From assembly GCF_000832015.1 (NCBI RefSeq), contig NZ_JXCJ01000001.1, positions 3,365,364 to 3,413,276 of the forward strand: a stretch of DNA of 47,913 bases, read 5' to 3'. Every line of letters starts with the position of its first letter. The first letter of the stretch is position 1. The position numbers and the translations under genes are program-made. Under the pieces are notes generated by a model. That model saw nothing but the letters and a program-made list of their open reading frames with translations, was not told the DNA's origin and did not search any database. The stretch is from Gilvimarinus agarilyticus. GTDB lineage: Bacteria; Pseudomonadota; Gammaproteobacteria; Pseudomonadales; Cellvibrionaceae. Shown in pieces: positions 17,926-26,810 of this stretch.

Positions 17926-20217
17926 TCAATCCTTTTGTTGCTGTTCCAGTTGTCGCAGCATTTGCTGAATTTGCTGGTTGCCAGGCACCAGAGCGTTAAG
18001 CTTTTTAGCGTAGAACAATGCGCGGTCGTACTGTTGGTTCGCAGCGTATAACTGCGACAAAGTATAGCTGATGTCTGGGTTGCCGGGTTCGCGCTCGTAC
18101 GCTTTTTGCAACTGCACAATGGCATCAGGTATCCGGTTCATATCCTGCAGCAGTAAGCCATAGGTGTAAATGAAGTTCGCGCTGGCATCAGCCCCACTCG
18201 CCGCAGCTTTCAACTCTGGTAAAGCCTTGGGTTTATCACCCTGACGAATATAGCTCATAGCCATAGCGTAGCGAACGGCAGCGGCGCCCTCATTAATAGC
18301 CAAAGCCTGCTGCAGTACTTCCTGTACTTTAGCTTCATTTTGGCGAATACGGTACAAGTCGGCCAGATTAACGTAGGCCGGCATAAAAATGGGTTCAACC
18401 TCAATGGCCTTACGGTAATGTTTTTCGGCGTTTCGGGAGCGCCCCAACTCATGTTCAAGGTTGCCCAGGTTAGTGTGCGCAAAACCGCGATCGGCTTGAT
18501 ATGCCTGCACTTCGCGATACTCATCCAGCACTTTTCGCAGCCGCGCACTGTCGGTCGCATCTAACGCTGTTTCCTGAGGCTGCACCAGCATGCGCGCCAA
18601 CGAACGAGCCGCCTGAGTGCGAACCGGCAAATGAGTATCATCCAGCAGCTCGCTTAGCATTCGCCATTTATCCGGCGTGGGATACGCCGACGCGGCCTCA
18701 ATCGCCGCTTGACGTTTTATCGGGTCGCCGTCGCGCACCGCGCGCGCGATAGCCACTACCGCATTTTGTCCCGGCGTCCGCGCCATACGATGCAAGGCTG
18801 AGGCGCGAATAATATCCGGGTAACGCGGGTCCTGTGCAATTTTAGTTAATTCTTGCCCCGCATCAGCAGCGCCAGTATCGCCCTTGTGAAAGGCGGTAGC
18901 AAAATGCTCGTGCCCCAAATAATTGCTTTCTGGGTGCCATTGTAGAATGTTCGCCTCGGACCACTTGGCGGATTTATCTTTATGGCAGCCGTTACACGCA
19001 TTGGGCACTCCCAAACTCTGACTTAAATCCGGGCGCGGGACCTTAAAGCTGTGGTCTCGGCGAGCGTCTATTTGCATGTAAGTCGTAGACGGCATATGGC
19101 AATCCACACAGGCGCTCCCGATAGAGCCCAACGTGTGACCATGGTGTTTTTTATCTTCGTAAGTTTCTTGGGTATGACATTGAGTACACACCTGATTGCC
19201 GGGAAGCTTTATCTGGCCTGAATGAGGGTTATGGCAATTGCTGCAGGTTACCCCGGCCTCGTGCATTTTGCTCTGTAAAAACGAGCCCCACACATAATCT
19301 TCATCCCAAATTTGGCCGTCGGCGTGATACAGCCCCTCGGTGATCAACGCAGGTTCGAAAGTATTGTGGTAATCGTCCGGCGCCTGGCTGTCGGCAAGTG
19401 CCGAGCGGCGGGAGTGGCAACTGGCGCACACCTGCACCTGCCGGCTGGGCTTAATGTCGGCAATGGCCTGCATCAAGCCCTGATCATTTTCGCGAAATAG
19501 CGGCGCTTTTACGCCGATATAGGTGCTGTAGCCTTTATCAGCAATGGATTTATCACCCTCTGCCCACTTTAAATGTTGTTCAGCGCTCCCGTGACACGCC
19601 GCGCAACTGACATTAACTGCGGAGTAAGTGGAGTGGTACGACTGGCTCTCTAGATCAAAGCCTTTGCGAAAGTCGGTCGAATGACAGTCGGCACACATTT
19701 GATTCCAGTTCTGCCCCATATTGGACCAGTGAAACTCATCGCTCGGGGTTTGCTCGGGGTGCAACACAAACCATCGCTGGCCGCCATTTTCTTTGACGCG
19801 ACTATCCCAGGCAAACGGAAAAAACTGATACTTGCCCTTTCCTGCATCAAACATATATTGCTGCAATGGTTCGTAGCCAAAGGTGTAGGCAACCGCAAGG
19901 GTTTGCAGCTTGCCGTCCAAACCCGGCATAGAGATAAACAGCTGTTCCCCCTGACGGGTAAATGTCGCCGTCGCCCCCTGATAGTTAAGAGTCTGATTGG
20001 TAAAGTCCCCCAACACCGTTTGCGGTGTGGCAGGCTCCATTGCGTGGAAGTGATGCGATTGCTGCCAGTCTTTGACTTGTTCAGCGTGGCAGCTGGCGCA
20101 TTTTTCTTCGAGCCCTGCAGAAAAAGAAACGGCACTGGCCAGTGCCACGAGAATACCGACTACTAAAATGAACGAACTTTTCCCTAATGGTCTGCCTCGC
20201 TGTCGTCCTAACTTCAC
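17926..20217 (-). CDS. Octaheme cytochrome c with HEAT and TPR repeats
   Basis: 763-aa exported multiheme protein. An N-terminal hydrophobic segment (about 15-35) acts as signal peptide or anchor. Eight CXXCH haem-c sites lie at about residues 40, 175, 205, 264, 325, 344, 370 and 408, resembling cytochrome c554/doubled-CXXCH families. After the haems come HEAT-like repeats (about 440-555) and several TPRs (about 575-760) with AHTNLGNLEHELGRSRNAEKHYRKAIEVEP-type periodicity. A GTG start at 20217 has GAGG 6 bases upstream. Likely role: periplasmic electron transfer with a protein-interaction tail; a catalytic role (nitrite reductase or HAO-like) cannot be excluded. It heads the MoxR/Bat operon and is divergent from a sulfatase, an association worth testing. 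Confidence 0.88.
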   Translation of the reverse strand: MKLGRQRGRPLGKSSFILVVGILVALASAVSFSAGLEEKCASCHAEQVKDWQQSHHFHAMEPATPQTVLGDFTNQTLNYQGATATFTRQGEQLFISMPGLDGKLQTLAVAYTFGYEPLQQYMFDAGKGKYQFFPFAWDSRVKENGGQRWFVLHPEQTPSDEFHWSNMGQNWNQMCADCHSTDFRKGFDLESQSYHSTYSAVNVSCAACHGSAEQHLKWAEGDKSIADKGYSTYIGVKAPLFRENDQGLMQAIADIKPSRQVQVCASCHSRRSALADSQAPDDYHNTFEPALITEGLYHADGQIWDEDYVWGSFLQSKMHEAGVTCSNCHNPHSGQIKLPGNQVCTQCHTQETYEDKKHHGHTLGSIGSACVDCHMPSTTYMQIDARRDHSFKVPRPDLSQSLGVPNACNGCHKDKSAKWSEANILQWHPESNYLGHEHFATAFHKGDTGAADAGQELTKIAQDPRYPDIIRASALHRMARTPGQNAVVAIARAVRDGDPIKRQAAIEAASAYPTPDKWRMLSELLDDTHLPVRTQAARSLARMLVQPQETALDATDSARLRKVLDEYREVQAYQADRGFAHTNLGNLEHELGRSRNAEKHYRKAIEVEPIFMPAYVNLADLYRIRQNEAKVQEVLQQALAINEGAAAVRYAMAMSYIRQGDKPKALPELKAAASGADASANFIYTYGLLLQDMNRIPDAIVQLQKAYEREPGNPDISYTLSQLYAANQQYDRALFYAKKLNALVPGNQQIQQMLRQLEQQQKD

Positions 20218-20526
20218 ACTCGACCTCTTATATTGTTTCGCGTTGTTTACTGCTCACAGTAGCCAGTATTTTGGCACAGTACTCCCAGATAAATACAGCG
20301 GCATCAGCCACTGTGTTACCAACACATTTAAATGATAAATACGCGAATGTAAAAAAAAACGAATATCTTGGGGGGACGGCAATTTAGGTTATATACTCAT
20401 TGTTCCTGGGGTGGATTGAACGCGTTCCGACGAGTCAACTCATCGCACAGAATAGGCACGGTCAATGAGCGTACGGACGTTTCGCGCATTAATCTGCCAA
20501 CCTGCCACAACTAAAGGAGCTAGATC
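20218..20526. promoter_or_regulatory. Divergent intergenic region, cytochrome/MoxR-Bat operon and sulfatase
   Basis: A 309-base region with no convincing gene, serving as the only possible promoter zone for both the minus-strand cytochrome-MoxR-Bat operon and the plus-strand sulfatase. The centre (about 20325-20400) is AT-rich, includes a run of nine A, and is bordered by the TGTGTT/AACACA palindrome listed separately. On the sulfatase side AAAGGAG lies at 20513-20519, 7 bases before the GTG start. No promoter hexamers are clear enough to name. Confidence 0.55.
20312..20326. promoter_or_regulatory. Palindromic candidate operator TGTGTT-N3-AACACA
   Basis: A perfect 6-base inverted repeat with a 3-base spacer, placed about 95 bases upstream of the cytochrome start and about 200 bases upstream of the sulfatase start. 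Symmetry and position suggest a regulator site controlling the divergent pair, but no regulator gene is adjacent and the motif was not matched to a known factor. Confidence 0.4.
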
Positions 20527-22104
20527 GTGTTTACATTTAAAGCACAGTGGAAAAAGCTTGTCGCTTTGACCGCACTTACCATAGGCGCCTCCGCCGCCAC
20601 CCAAGCCGCCGATAAGCCCAATATTCTGGTTATTTGGGGCGACGACATTGGTGTTCACAATGTCAGCGCTTACAACCACGGTATTATGGGCTATAAAACA
20701 CCGAACATTGACCGGATCGCCAAAGAAGGCGCTATGTTCACCGACGCCTACGCACAGCAATCGTGCACAGCTGGTCGCGCCTCATTTGTCTTAGGCCAGC
20801 ACCCTTTCCGTACCGGCCTGCTGACCATTGGTATGCCCGGCTCTGATCACGGCATTCCCGATTGGTCGCCCACCATCGGTGACGTACTAAAAGAACAAGG
20901 TTACTTGACCGGCCAGTTTGGCAAAAACCACTTGGGCGATCAGGACAAGCATTTGCCAACAAATCACGGCTTTGATGAGTTTTTTGGCAACCTATACCAC
21001 TTAAACGCCGAGGAAGAACCAGAGGGTTACTACTACCCCAAAGACGCCGAGTTTCGTAAAAAGTACGGCCCACGCGGGGTATTACACTCCACAGCCGATG
21101 GCAAAATCGAAGACACCGGCCCCCTCACTAAAAAGCGTATGGAAACTGCTGACGAAGAGTTTTTGAGCGCGGGGATTGATTTTATCGAGCGCGCAGTCAA
21201 ACAAGACAAACCGTTCTTTGTTTGGATGAACACCACCCGCATGCACGTGTGGACTCACCTTAAGCCCGAGTCTGACGGCGTAACCGGCATTGGGCTGTAC
21301 CCTGACGGTATGGTTGAGCACGACAAATCCGTCGGTGTGCTGCTCGACAAGCTCGACGAGTTAAAAATCGCCGATAACACCATTGTGGTTTACTCAACCG
21401 ACAACGGCGCCGAAACGATCAGCTGGCCCGATGGTGGCACAACTCCGTTCCACGGCGAGAAAGGCACCACTTGGGAAGGCGGTCACCGTGTACCTATGAT
21501 GGTACGCTGGCCCGGCACAGTTGAGCCCGGCACCGTGTACAACGACATTATCTCGCAAGAAGACTGGATGCCTACCTTTGCCGCCGCTGCCGGCGAGCCC
21601 GAGTTAGTCGAGAAAATGAAGAAAGGCTACCGCGCTAACGGCAAAAAGTTTCGCGTGCACCTGGACGGCTACAACATGCTGCCTTGGTTTAGTGGCGAGG
21701 TTGACGGCTCACCGCGCGAAGAGATCTTCTACTTTGGCGCTACCGGCGAGCTAAACGCCGTACGCTGGCGGGATTGGAAAATCCATTTCGCCATCCTGAA
21801 AGGCGGCATCAACACGGCAGTACGTGAGACGCCAGCTTGGCCGCTAATCATTAACTTGCGCGCCGATCCATACCAAAAAGGTGCACTCGAGTCAGAGATG
21901 TACCTTAAGTGGTATGCTGAAAACACCATGTGGCTGTTTGTTCCTGTGCAGCAAAAGGCTATGGAGTTCTTAAAAACCATTCCTGATTACCCCTTTCAGA
22001 AAGGCTCTAGTTTGAGCATGAGCAACATCAGCTACAAAACCTTCGAGCAAAAAGAAGCGATGGATAAGCTGAAGGCGCTGGATGCACTGGTACCACGCAA
22101 CTAA
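20527..22104 (+). CDS. Secreted S1-family sulfatase (arylsulfatase type)
   Basis: 525-aa exported sulfatase predicted to remove sulfate esters from an organic or polysaccharide substrate in the periplasm. Seen: signal peptide (1-28, ending TQAA), metal ligands D39/D40 in VIWGDDIG, the formylglycine-type signature C80-T-A-G-R84 (variant with Ala and Gly instead of Pro and Ser), GKNHLGD near 132-138, and D292/N293 in YSTDNGAE, which complete the Ca2+ site. Translation starts at GTG with AAAGGAG 7 bases upstream. C80 must be converted to formylglycine by a maturase not present here. The gene is followed by a strong terminator and is divergent from the cytochrome-MoxR-Bat operon. The substrate class is unknown. 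Confidence 0.93.
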   Translation: MFTFKAQWKKLVALTALTIGASAATQAADKPNILVIWGDDIGVHNVSAYNHGIMGYKTPNIDRIAKEGAMFTDAYAQQSCTAGRASFVLGQHPFRTGLLTIGMPGSDHGIPDWSPTIGDVLKEQGYLTGQFGKNHLGDQDKHLPTNHGFDEFFGNLYHLNAEEEPEGYYYPKDAEFRKKYGPRGVLHSTADGKIEDTGPLTKKRMETADEEFLSAGIDFIERAVKQDKPFFVWMNTTRMHVWTHLKPESDGVTGIGLYPDGMVEHDKSVGVLLDKLDELKIADNTIVVYSTDNGAETISWPDGGTTPFHGEKGTTWEGGHRVPMMVRWPGTVEPGTVYNDIISQEDWMPTFAAAAGEPELVEKMKKGYRANGKKFRVHLDGYNMLPWFSGEVDGSPREEIFYFGATGELNAVRWRDWKIHFAILKGGINTAVRETPAWPLIINLRADPYQKGALESEMYLKWYAENTMWLFVPVQQKAMEFLKTIPDYPFQKGSSLSMSNISYKTFEQKEAMDKLKALDALVPRN

Positions 22105-22132
22105 CATTAGGTAACCCTAATGCAGTAGTACT

Positions 22133-22168
22133 AAAAAGGCCGCTTACTCTCCGTAAGCGGCCTTTTTT
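22133..22168. terminator. Bidirectional Rho-independent terminator
   Basis: A stem AAGGCCGCTTAC / GTAAGCGGCCTT with loop TCTCC, extended by A5 on the left and T6 on the right, so it terminates in both directions. It separates the convergent sulfatase (ends 22104) and ATP-grasp gene (ends 22177). Confidence 0.92.
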
Positions 22169-22176
22169 CTGTTCGC

Positions 22177-23031
22177 CTAAACGGCCCTTTTTATCCCCCG
22201 CGCTTTACCCCGGCGCGGCGCGCTAAAGGGGTCGTCCCCAGGTAAGTCGTAATCGGGCCCCTCGGGCTCCAATCCGGCCGTTAAGTACTCGGCAATCGCC
22301 TGCTGTAATAACTCTGTGCCGCCCGGTAAGCCCTGATTACCAAACAGCCGGTTAAACTCCAACAAGTACGGGTGATCACCCACCATGGCCACATCAAAGC
22401 CGGCATGATCCACCCCCAGAGTATGCGCTACACTCAGCGCAAGTTCTACGGCCTGATACGGTACCGGGGAGTGATCCACAATACCGCCGCGCGCCACGTT
22501 GTTGTAGAAGCCTTGCTCGGCTTGCAAGCGCCAGTAGGCGGCGACCAACTTACCACCCACCACAATCACGCGAATATCCCGCACGATAGGTAAGTATTCC
22601 TGTACATACAAAATATCGGTCAGCGCTCGATAGCGTTCGTAGTCGGCCCGATCATTAACCAGCCAAACCCCCTCCCCCATAGAGGCCTTCGGTAGCTTCA
22701 CCACAAACGGCAACAGCATAGCGTCCCACAACCGCTCGGCCTCGGTGTCAGTATTGGCGGCAATCAAGGTCCAGGGGGTATGGCGCGGCGCCACGGCCTG
22801 AAACGCACGGGTCATTTCGATTTTATCGTGGCCAATTAAATAGCTGGATAAACTGGGGAAAATGCGGCAGCCCAAACCAAACACCAACGCATTCACCTGC
22901 CAGTATTCCGGAAACAACACCCACGGCGCCTCTTGTAGGGCCTGTTGGTGCTGCAAGTACGCCTCTGGCTTTAGCACAGTGACACCTTCCAATCCCAGCG
23001 TACGAAACACATTAAACGAGATCATGCTCAC
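22177..23031 (-). CDS. RimK-like ATP-grasp ligase family protein
   Basis: 284-aa ATP-grasp protein, predicted to ligate a carboxylate to an amine with ATP. Seen: an N-terminal pre-ATP-grasp region (1-95) with SYLIGHDKIEMTRAF, then the ATP-grasp core with FVVKLPKASMGEGVWLV (Lys plus glycine-rich loop), YVQEYLP, RDIRVIVVGGKLVAAYWR, and the metal-binding end GFDVAM...LLEFNRLFGNQGL. These are RimK/LysX-type blocks. The GTG at 23031 has AGGTGA about 7 bases upstream; an ATG two codons later is possible. It is divergent from yihY. Its substrates, whether Glu addition to a protein or a small peptide, cannot be told. Confidence 0.82.
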   Translation of the reverse strand: MSMISFNVFRTLGLEGVTVLKPEAYLQHQQALQEAPWVLFPEYWQVNALVFGLGCRIFPSLSSYLIGHDKIEMTRAFQAVAPRHTPWTLIAANTDTEAERLWDAMLLPFVVKLPKASMGEGVWLVNDRADYERYRALTDILYVQEYLPIVRDIRVIVVGGKLVAAYWRLQAEQGFYNNVARGGIVDHSPVPYQAVELALSVAHTLGVDHAGFDVAMVGDHPYLLEFNRLFGNQGLPGGTELLQQAIAEYLTAGLEPEGPDYDLPGDDPFSAPRRGKARGIKRAV

Positions 23032-23191
23032 AAAACGGTCACCTAAAAAAGGCGGATAATCCGGTGTTTTCAGGTTTTACGCAACTAATATCTCCTGTGG
23101 TGCTACATTATTTGCCAGCCGCACCCAGCATTCGCTATGCTCACTAGAAGAGTACGTATTCCAGCCCAGCCCTATCAGTAAGAGCAGCCCC

Positions 23192-24583
23192 ATGAGCGAA
23201 AGCGACCATAAAGTAGAACCCATCCCCATTGCCCGACGAGTCGAAAACGGCTTGCGTGCGCTCGACCGCTGGCTGTGGCAAGTCGAAACCGCTCACCGCT
23301 CTAAAGCCCATCAAAGGTTTTGGCATTTGTCACGGGTGATTGTCGCCGTGGTGCGCGATCTCGTGCGCGGTGATATTACCCTGCACGCTATGAGCTTGGT
23401 GTACACCACGCTCTTGTCCGTCGTGCCATTTTTGGCATTAAGCTTTTCGGTGCTAAAAGGCTTTGGAGTACACAACCAATTAGAGCCAATACTCGATCAC
23501 CTATTGGCGGCGCCGCTGGGCGACCGTGGCCCGGTGGTGGTGCAAAACATTCTAAATTTTGTCGACAACATTAAAGTCGGCGTGCTGGGCTCGGTGGGGC
23601 TAGGGGTATTAATTTATACGGTTATCTCGCTGATTCAAAAAATTGAACGCTCGTTTAACGAGATCTGGCGCGTCAGCGAAAGCCGCTCGTTAGCCCAGCG
23701 CTTTAGCAGTTACCTAAGTGTCATCATGATTGGCCCGCTGCTGGTATTCTCCGCCATGGGGGCTACCGCCGCGCTGGTTAACAGCGAAACCATGCAACAC
23801 CTAATTGATTTTGCTCCCCTGGGTTGGTTGTACGGCTTTTTATCCAGCGCCATGCCCTATGTCATTATTATCGGCTTGTTTACCTTCCTGTATGCGTTTA
23901 TCCCCAACACTCGGGTTAAGTTGCCCCACGCCTTTTTGGGCGGTTTGGTGGCTGGTGTTATTTGGCAAACGACGATTTTTGGTTTTACGCTGTTTGTTTC
24001 ATCGTCCAATAACTATACCGCCATCTACTCCGGCTTTGCCGTTGGTATTTTATTACTCATTTGGCTGTACCTGGCGTGGTTAATTTTACTGATTGGCGCG
24101 GCCGTGGCGTTTTACTCGCAGCACGCGCAACAGATTACCCGCTCACGGGTTAACCGCCCCTCTGCCCGTCTGGATGAGCTAACCGGGCTGGCCATCATGC
24201 ACAAAGTGGCTGGCAACTTTGATTGCAATGAGGGTGGCACCTCGATTGCTCAGATGGAGTCAAACCTATCCGTTGGGCCGGAAGTGATTCAGCGTATGAT
24301 CAACAAAATGATCAAATTTGATTTGGTGATGATCTCGGGCCACGATGCTAACTGCCTGGTACCGGCCCGCTCGCTCGATCAAATTTCACTGCGTGAGGTG
24401 ATTCAGGTAATCCGCCGGCATCAGAGCGACATCCCCTCAACCCTGCTAAGCAACACACCGGTAACCACACTGGAAACCCGTATCGAAACCGCTTTGTATG
24501 CGGAGCTGGGCGAGCAGACGGTGGCCGACTGGGTGCGGTCCACCGCCGAGCATCCGCTTATTTCACCGGATGCAAACGGGTAA
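23192..24583 (+). CDS. yihY: YihY/BrkB-family inner membrane protein
   Basis: 463-aa membrane protein of the YihY/virulence factor BrkB family (once misnamed RNase BN). Seen: a basic amphipathic N-terminus (1-55), then about six transmembrane helices between about 65 and 310, including the conserved HAMSLVYTTLLSVVPFLALSFSVLKG, LIQKIERSFNEIWRVSESRSL and YTAIYSGFAVGILLLIWLYLAW blocks. A soluble C-terminal domain of about 140 residues resembles a winged-helix arrangement and is longer than in E. coli YihY. The 3' end overlaps the convergent alkaline phosphatase gene by 26 bases. Function is unknown; a channel or lipid transporter role is only suggested for the family. Confidence 0.9.
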   Translation: MSESDHKVEPIPIARRVENGLRALDRWLWQVETAHRSKAHQRFWHLSRVIVAVVRDLVRGDITLHAMSLVYTTLLSVVPFLALSFSVLKGFGVHNQLEPILDHLLAAPLGDRGPVVVQNILNFVDNIKVGVLGSVGLGVLIYTVISLIQKIERSFNEIWRVSESRSLAQRFSSYLSVIMIGPLLVFSAMGATAALVNSETMQHLIDFAPLGWLYGFLSSAMPYVIIIGLFTFLYAFIPNTRVKLPHAFLGGLVAGVIWQTTIFGFTLFVSSSNNYTAIYSGFAVGILLLIWLYLAWLILLIGAAVAFYSQHAQQITRSRVNRPSARLDELTGLAIMHKVAGNFDCNEGGTSIAQMESNLSVGPEVIQRMINKMIKFDLVMISGHDANCLVPARSLDQISLREVIQVIRRHQSDIPSTLLSNTPVTTLETRIETALYAELGEQTVADWVRSTAEHPLISPDANG

Positions 24584-25892
24584 AGAGTTTTTTCGCAATG
24601 GCGGTATTGTCTTGGTAGCCAGCGAACTGCTCGGCATCTACGCCGGCAGCAAGCACAGGAACATCACCGCCAGTGTGACCACTGGTGGTCCATCCGGTGT
24701 AGCTGGCCTTATCAATCACCGCGAGTAACGCCGCTCGCAGCTGAGTTTTGGCGTTGTTTTTATCCGCAGTAGTCTCGGCACCCAGTAAGGCATCAACCAG
24801 CGGCCCAATTGCCGTTTGTTGCTCGGGCGCAAGCTCAATTGCCGTTAGCTCAAGCCACTTTGCCGGCCAGGCATTGCCGGCCTCTTGTAGCTTGCGCACC
24901 AGCTCATTTGCCGATGCTTTAACCCCGCGCACGACGGAGGCGCGCCACTCGTAAACCCCATCAGACCCCATGCTCAAACCACCGGTACTGTGGTCGGCGG
25001 TCGCCACCATCACTGTATGTTGATGGGCGGCGACATAGTTGGCCAATACCTGTAAGGCCTCTTCGGCATCGCGCATTTCAGCCATCGCACAGGCAATATC
25101 ATTGGCGTGGCCACACCAGTCAATCTCACTGGCCTCCACCATTAAAAAGAAGGGCTTATCTTTGGGCAACAATGCGAGAGCTTTGGTGGTCATAATCGCC
25201 AGGCGATTTGCCGGCGGCTCATCGATGGCAAATGGCAAGCCTTTGGGAGCCAATAGCGCCAGCGCTGGCGCCTTCTCGATACTCTCAAGCGCAGCAAAAC
25301 TGTCGGCGTATTGATACCCTAACGCTGTAAACTCCTCAACCAGATCGCGGCTCTCACGCTTAAAGTACTGCTCGCCGCCGCCAATCAATACATCGACCCA
25401 GGGTTTATCCGCAATCCGGTTATCGAGATACTGATCGGCAATTTCATCGTATTTTTGACGACTATCTACGTGCGCGGCAAAGCTTGCCGGTGTGGCGTGG
25501 TTAATCTGGCTGGTAGACACCATAGCCGTGCTGTAGCCCAGCTTTTTGGCGCGCTCCAACAGCGTCTCGACGGGCTCTTTGTGTGGGTCAACGCCAATCG
25601 CACCGTTAAAGCTTTTTACCCCTGACGATAGCGCAGTAGCACTCGCCGCCGAGTCCGTAACCAGCTCGTGACCGTGCGGGTGTGTGGCCGAAGAGCCAAT
25701 GAGGTAGCGGTCAAACACCGTTTCTTCGATTTGCTCGGTGGCCGGGTCATCGGCAAAATGGCGATACGCGGTTAAGTACTCCATGCCCATACCATCACCA
25801 ATAAAATAGATTACCGACTGGGGCTGTGCGGCCGCAACACCTCCCACCTGGCACATTAAACATAAGGCCATCGCGGCCAGAGCTTGCTTCAT
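24558..25892 (-). CDS. Alkaline phosphatase (PhoA family)
   Basis: 444-aa exported phosphomonoesterase releasing inorganic phosphate. Seen: signal peptide (1-22, ending GVAAA), Zn/Mg ligand D33 in FIGDGMG, the nucleophile segment VTDSAASATAL with D80/S81, HATPASFAAH-type block (metal-binding H/T), EASEIDWCGHAND with the metal-binding Asp and His, TADHSTGG, and a final TGWTTSGHTGGDVPV containing the last His ligand. Length and motif order are complete, so it is probably active. It converges on yihY with a 26-base overlap and is divergent from the DUF6445 gene. Phosphate regulation would be expected, but no clear Pho box was identified upstream. Confidence 0.93.
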   Translation of the reverse strand: MKQALAAMALCLMCQVGGVAAAQPQSVIYFIGDGMGMEYLTAYRHFADDPATEQIEETVFDRYLIGSSATHPHGHELVTDSAASATALSSGVKSFNGAIGVDPHKEPVETLLERAKKLGYSTAMVSTSQINHATPASFAAHVDSRQKYDEIADQYLDNRIADKPWVDVLIGGGEQYFKRESRDLVEEFTALGYQYADSFAALESIEKAPALALLAPKGLPFAIDEPPANRLAIMTTKALALLPKDKPFFLMVEASEIDWCGHANDIACAMAEMRDAEEALQVLANYVAAHQHTVMVATADHSTGGLSMGSDGVYEWRASVVRGVKASANELVRKLQEAGNAWPAKWLELTAIELAPEQQTAIGPLVDALLGAETTADKNNAKTQLRAALLAVIDKASYTGWTTSGHTGGDVPVLAAGVDAEQFAGYQDNTAIAKKLFTRLHPVK

Positions 25893-26005
25893 AAACGCTC
25901 CCTACTAGTAGCTGTTATTTACAGGTTTTAGATCGAGGTAATTGCGCCCCCTCAAGATGGAACGTATAGTGCCAGATAATGATAAAAAAATAATGACAGT
26001 CACCC

Positions 26006-26734
26006 ATGTCTAGTATGCATAAGCCAACACCTGAGCTATCAGCCAACCATCGTGCGCATATCGAGTGCCGCCACATAGGCCGCGAGCGGTACCCTCTGCT
26101 GGTTATTGATGACTTTTTAACCGCCCCCGAGCAGCTTGTCGAGCTGGCGAGCCGGGCCGAGTTTAAGCCCACGCAGGGCTTGTTTCCTGGTCATCGCGCG
26201 CCGGTACCCCGTGCCTATACCGATGCCCTTGAGCACGCTCTGCCGCCGCTACTCGCCGATGTATTTGGCACTCGTCCAGGCGATATAAAGCGGGTCGAAT
26301 CGAGTTACTCGTTAGTAACTCAGCCGCCCACCTCACTCAAACCCTTACAGCGCATTCCGCACTTTGACTCGCGCGACACCCGTGAGCTGGCCAGTATTTA
26401 TTTTTTATGTAACCGGTTGAGCAAGCGTTACGGCGGCACAGGCTTTTATCGCCACCGCCGCACGGGGTTTGAGTCCATCACCGATGAGCGCTTTAGCCGC
26501 TATATGGCGGCGCTGGAACAGGATGCCCAACAAGCGGGGCTACCTGCCGCCGACTATATTCGTGGGGATACCGCCGCTTTTGAAAAAATCGCCGAAGTGC
26601 CCGCGCGCTACAACCGACTGGTGATATACCCCTGCACGGTGCTGCACTCTGGTTTAATCGGAGCAGACTTTGATTACTCGCAAAACCCCACACAAGCGCG
26701 TCTGTCCATTAACAGCTTTTTAGTCAATGGTTAG
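26006..26734 (+). CDS. DUF6445 family protein (possible 2-oxoglutarate/Fe(II) oxygenase fold)
   Basis: 242-aa predicted cytoplasmic protein. It matches my recollection of DUF6445 by VIDDFLTAPEQLVELA near the start, RIPHFDSRDTRELASIYFLC in the middle, GGTGFYRHRRTGFE, and YPCTVLHSGLIGADFDY near the end. The pattern H-x-D (PHFD) followed later by a His (LHSG) and an Arg (ARLSINSF) recalls the H-x-D...H metal triad and 2-oxoglutarate-binding Arg of prolyl-hydroxylase-like enzymes, but this is inference. Relatives often occur near TonB-dependent receptors or tryptophan halogenases; neither is seen here. It is followed 76 bases later by the transporter pair. Confidence 0.72.
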   Translation: MSSMHKPTPELSANHRAHIECRHIGRERYPLLVIDDFLTAPEQLVELASRAEFKPTQGLFPGHRAPVPRAYTDALEHALPPLLADVFGTRPGDIKRVESSYSLVTQPPTSLKPLQRIPHFDSRDTRELASIYFLCNRLSKRYGGTGFYRHRRTGFESITDERFSRYMAALEQDAQQAGLPAADYIRGDTAAFEKIAEVPARYNRLVIYPCTVLHSGLIGADFDYSQNPTQARLSINSFLVNG

Positions 26735-26810
26735 CCATTGATGAGGCGTGGGCACGGCAGCCGTCTTGCCAAGGTAACCTATTCAAATAAACACAATAAG
26801 GAGTCTTCAC

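Noticed and set aside
19650-20166. Two 161-codon frames (one per strand) over the cytochrome gene start
   Set aside because: Both are shadows of the octaheme cytochrome frame, which has CXXCH motifs and a proper GTG start with GAGG.
17926-20217. Assignment of the octaheme protein as nitrite reductase or hydroxylamine oxidoreductase
   Set aside because: No CXXCK site or clear catalytic signature is visible, and the HEAT/TPR tail is not typical of those enzymes; only a general multiheme call is supported.
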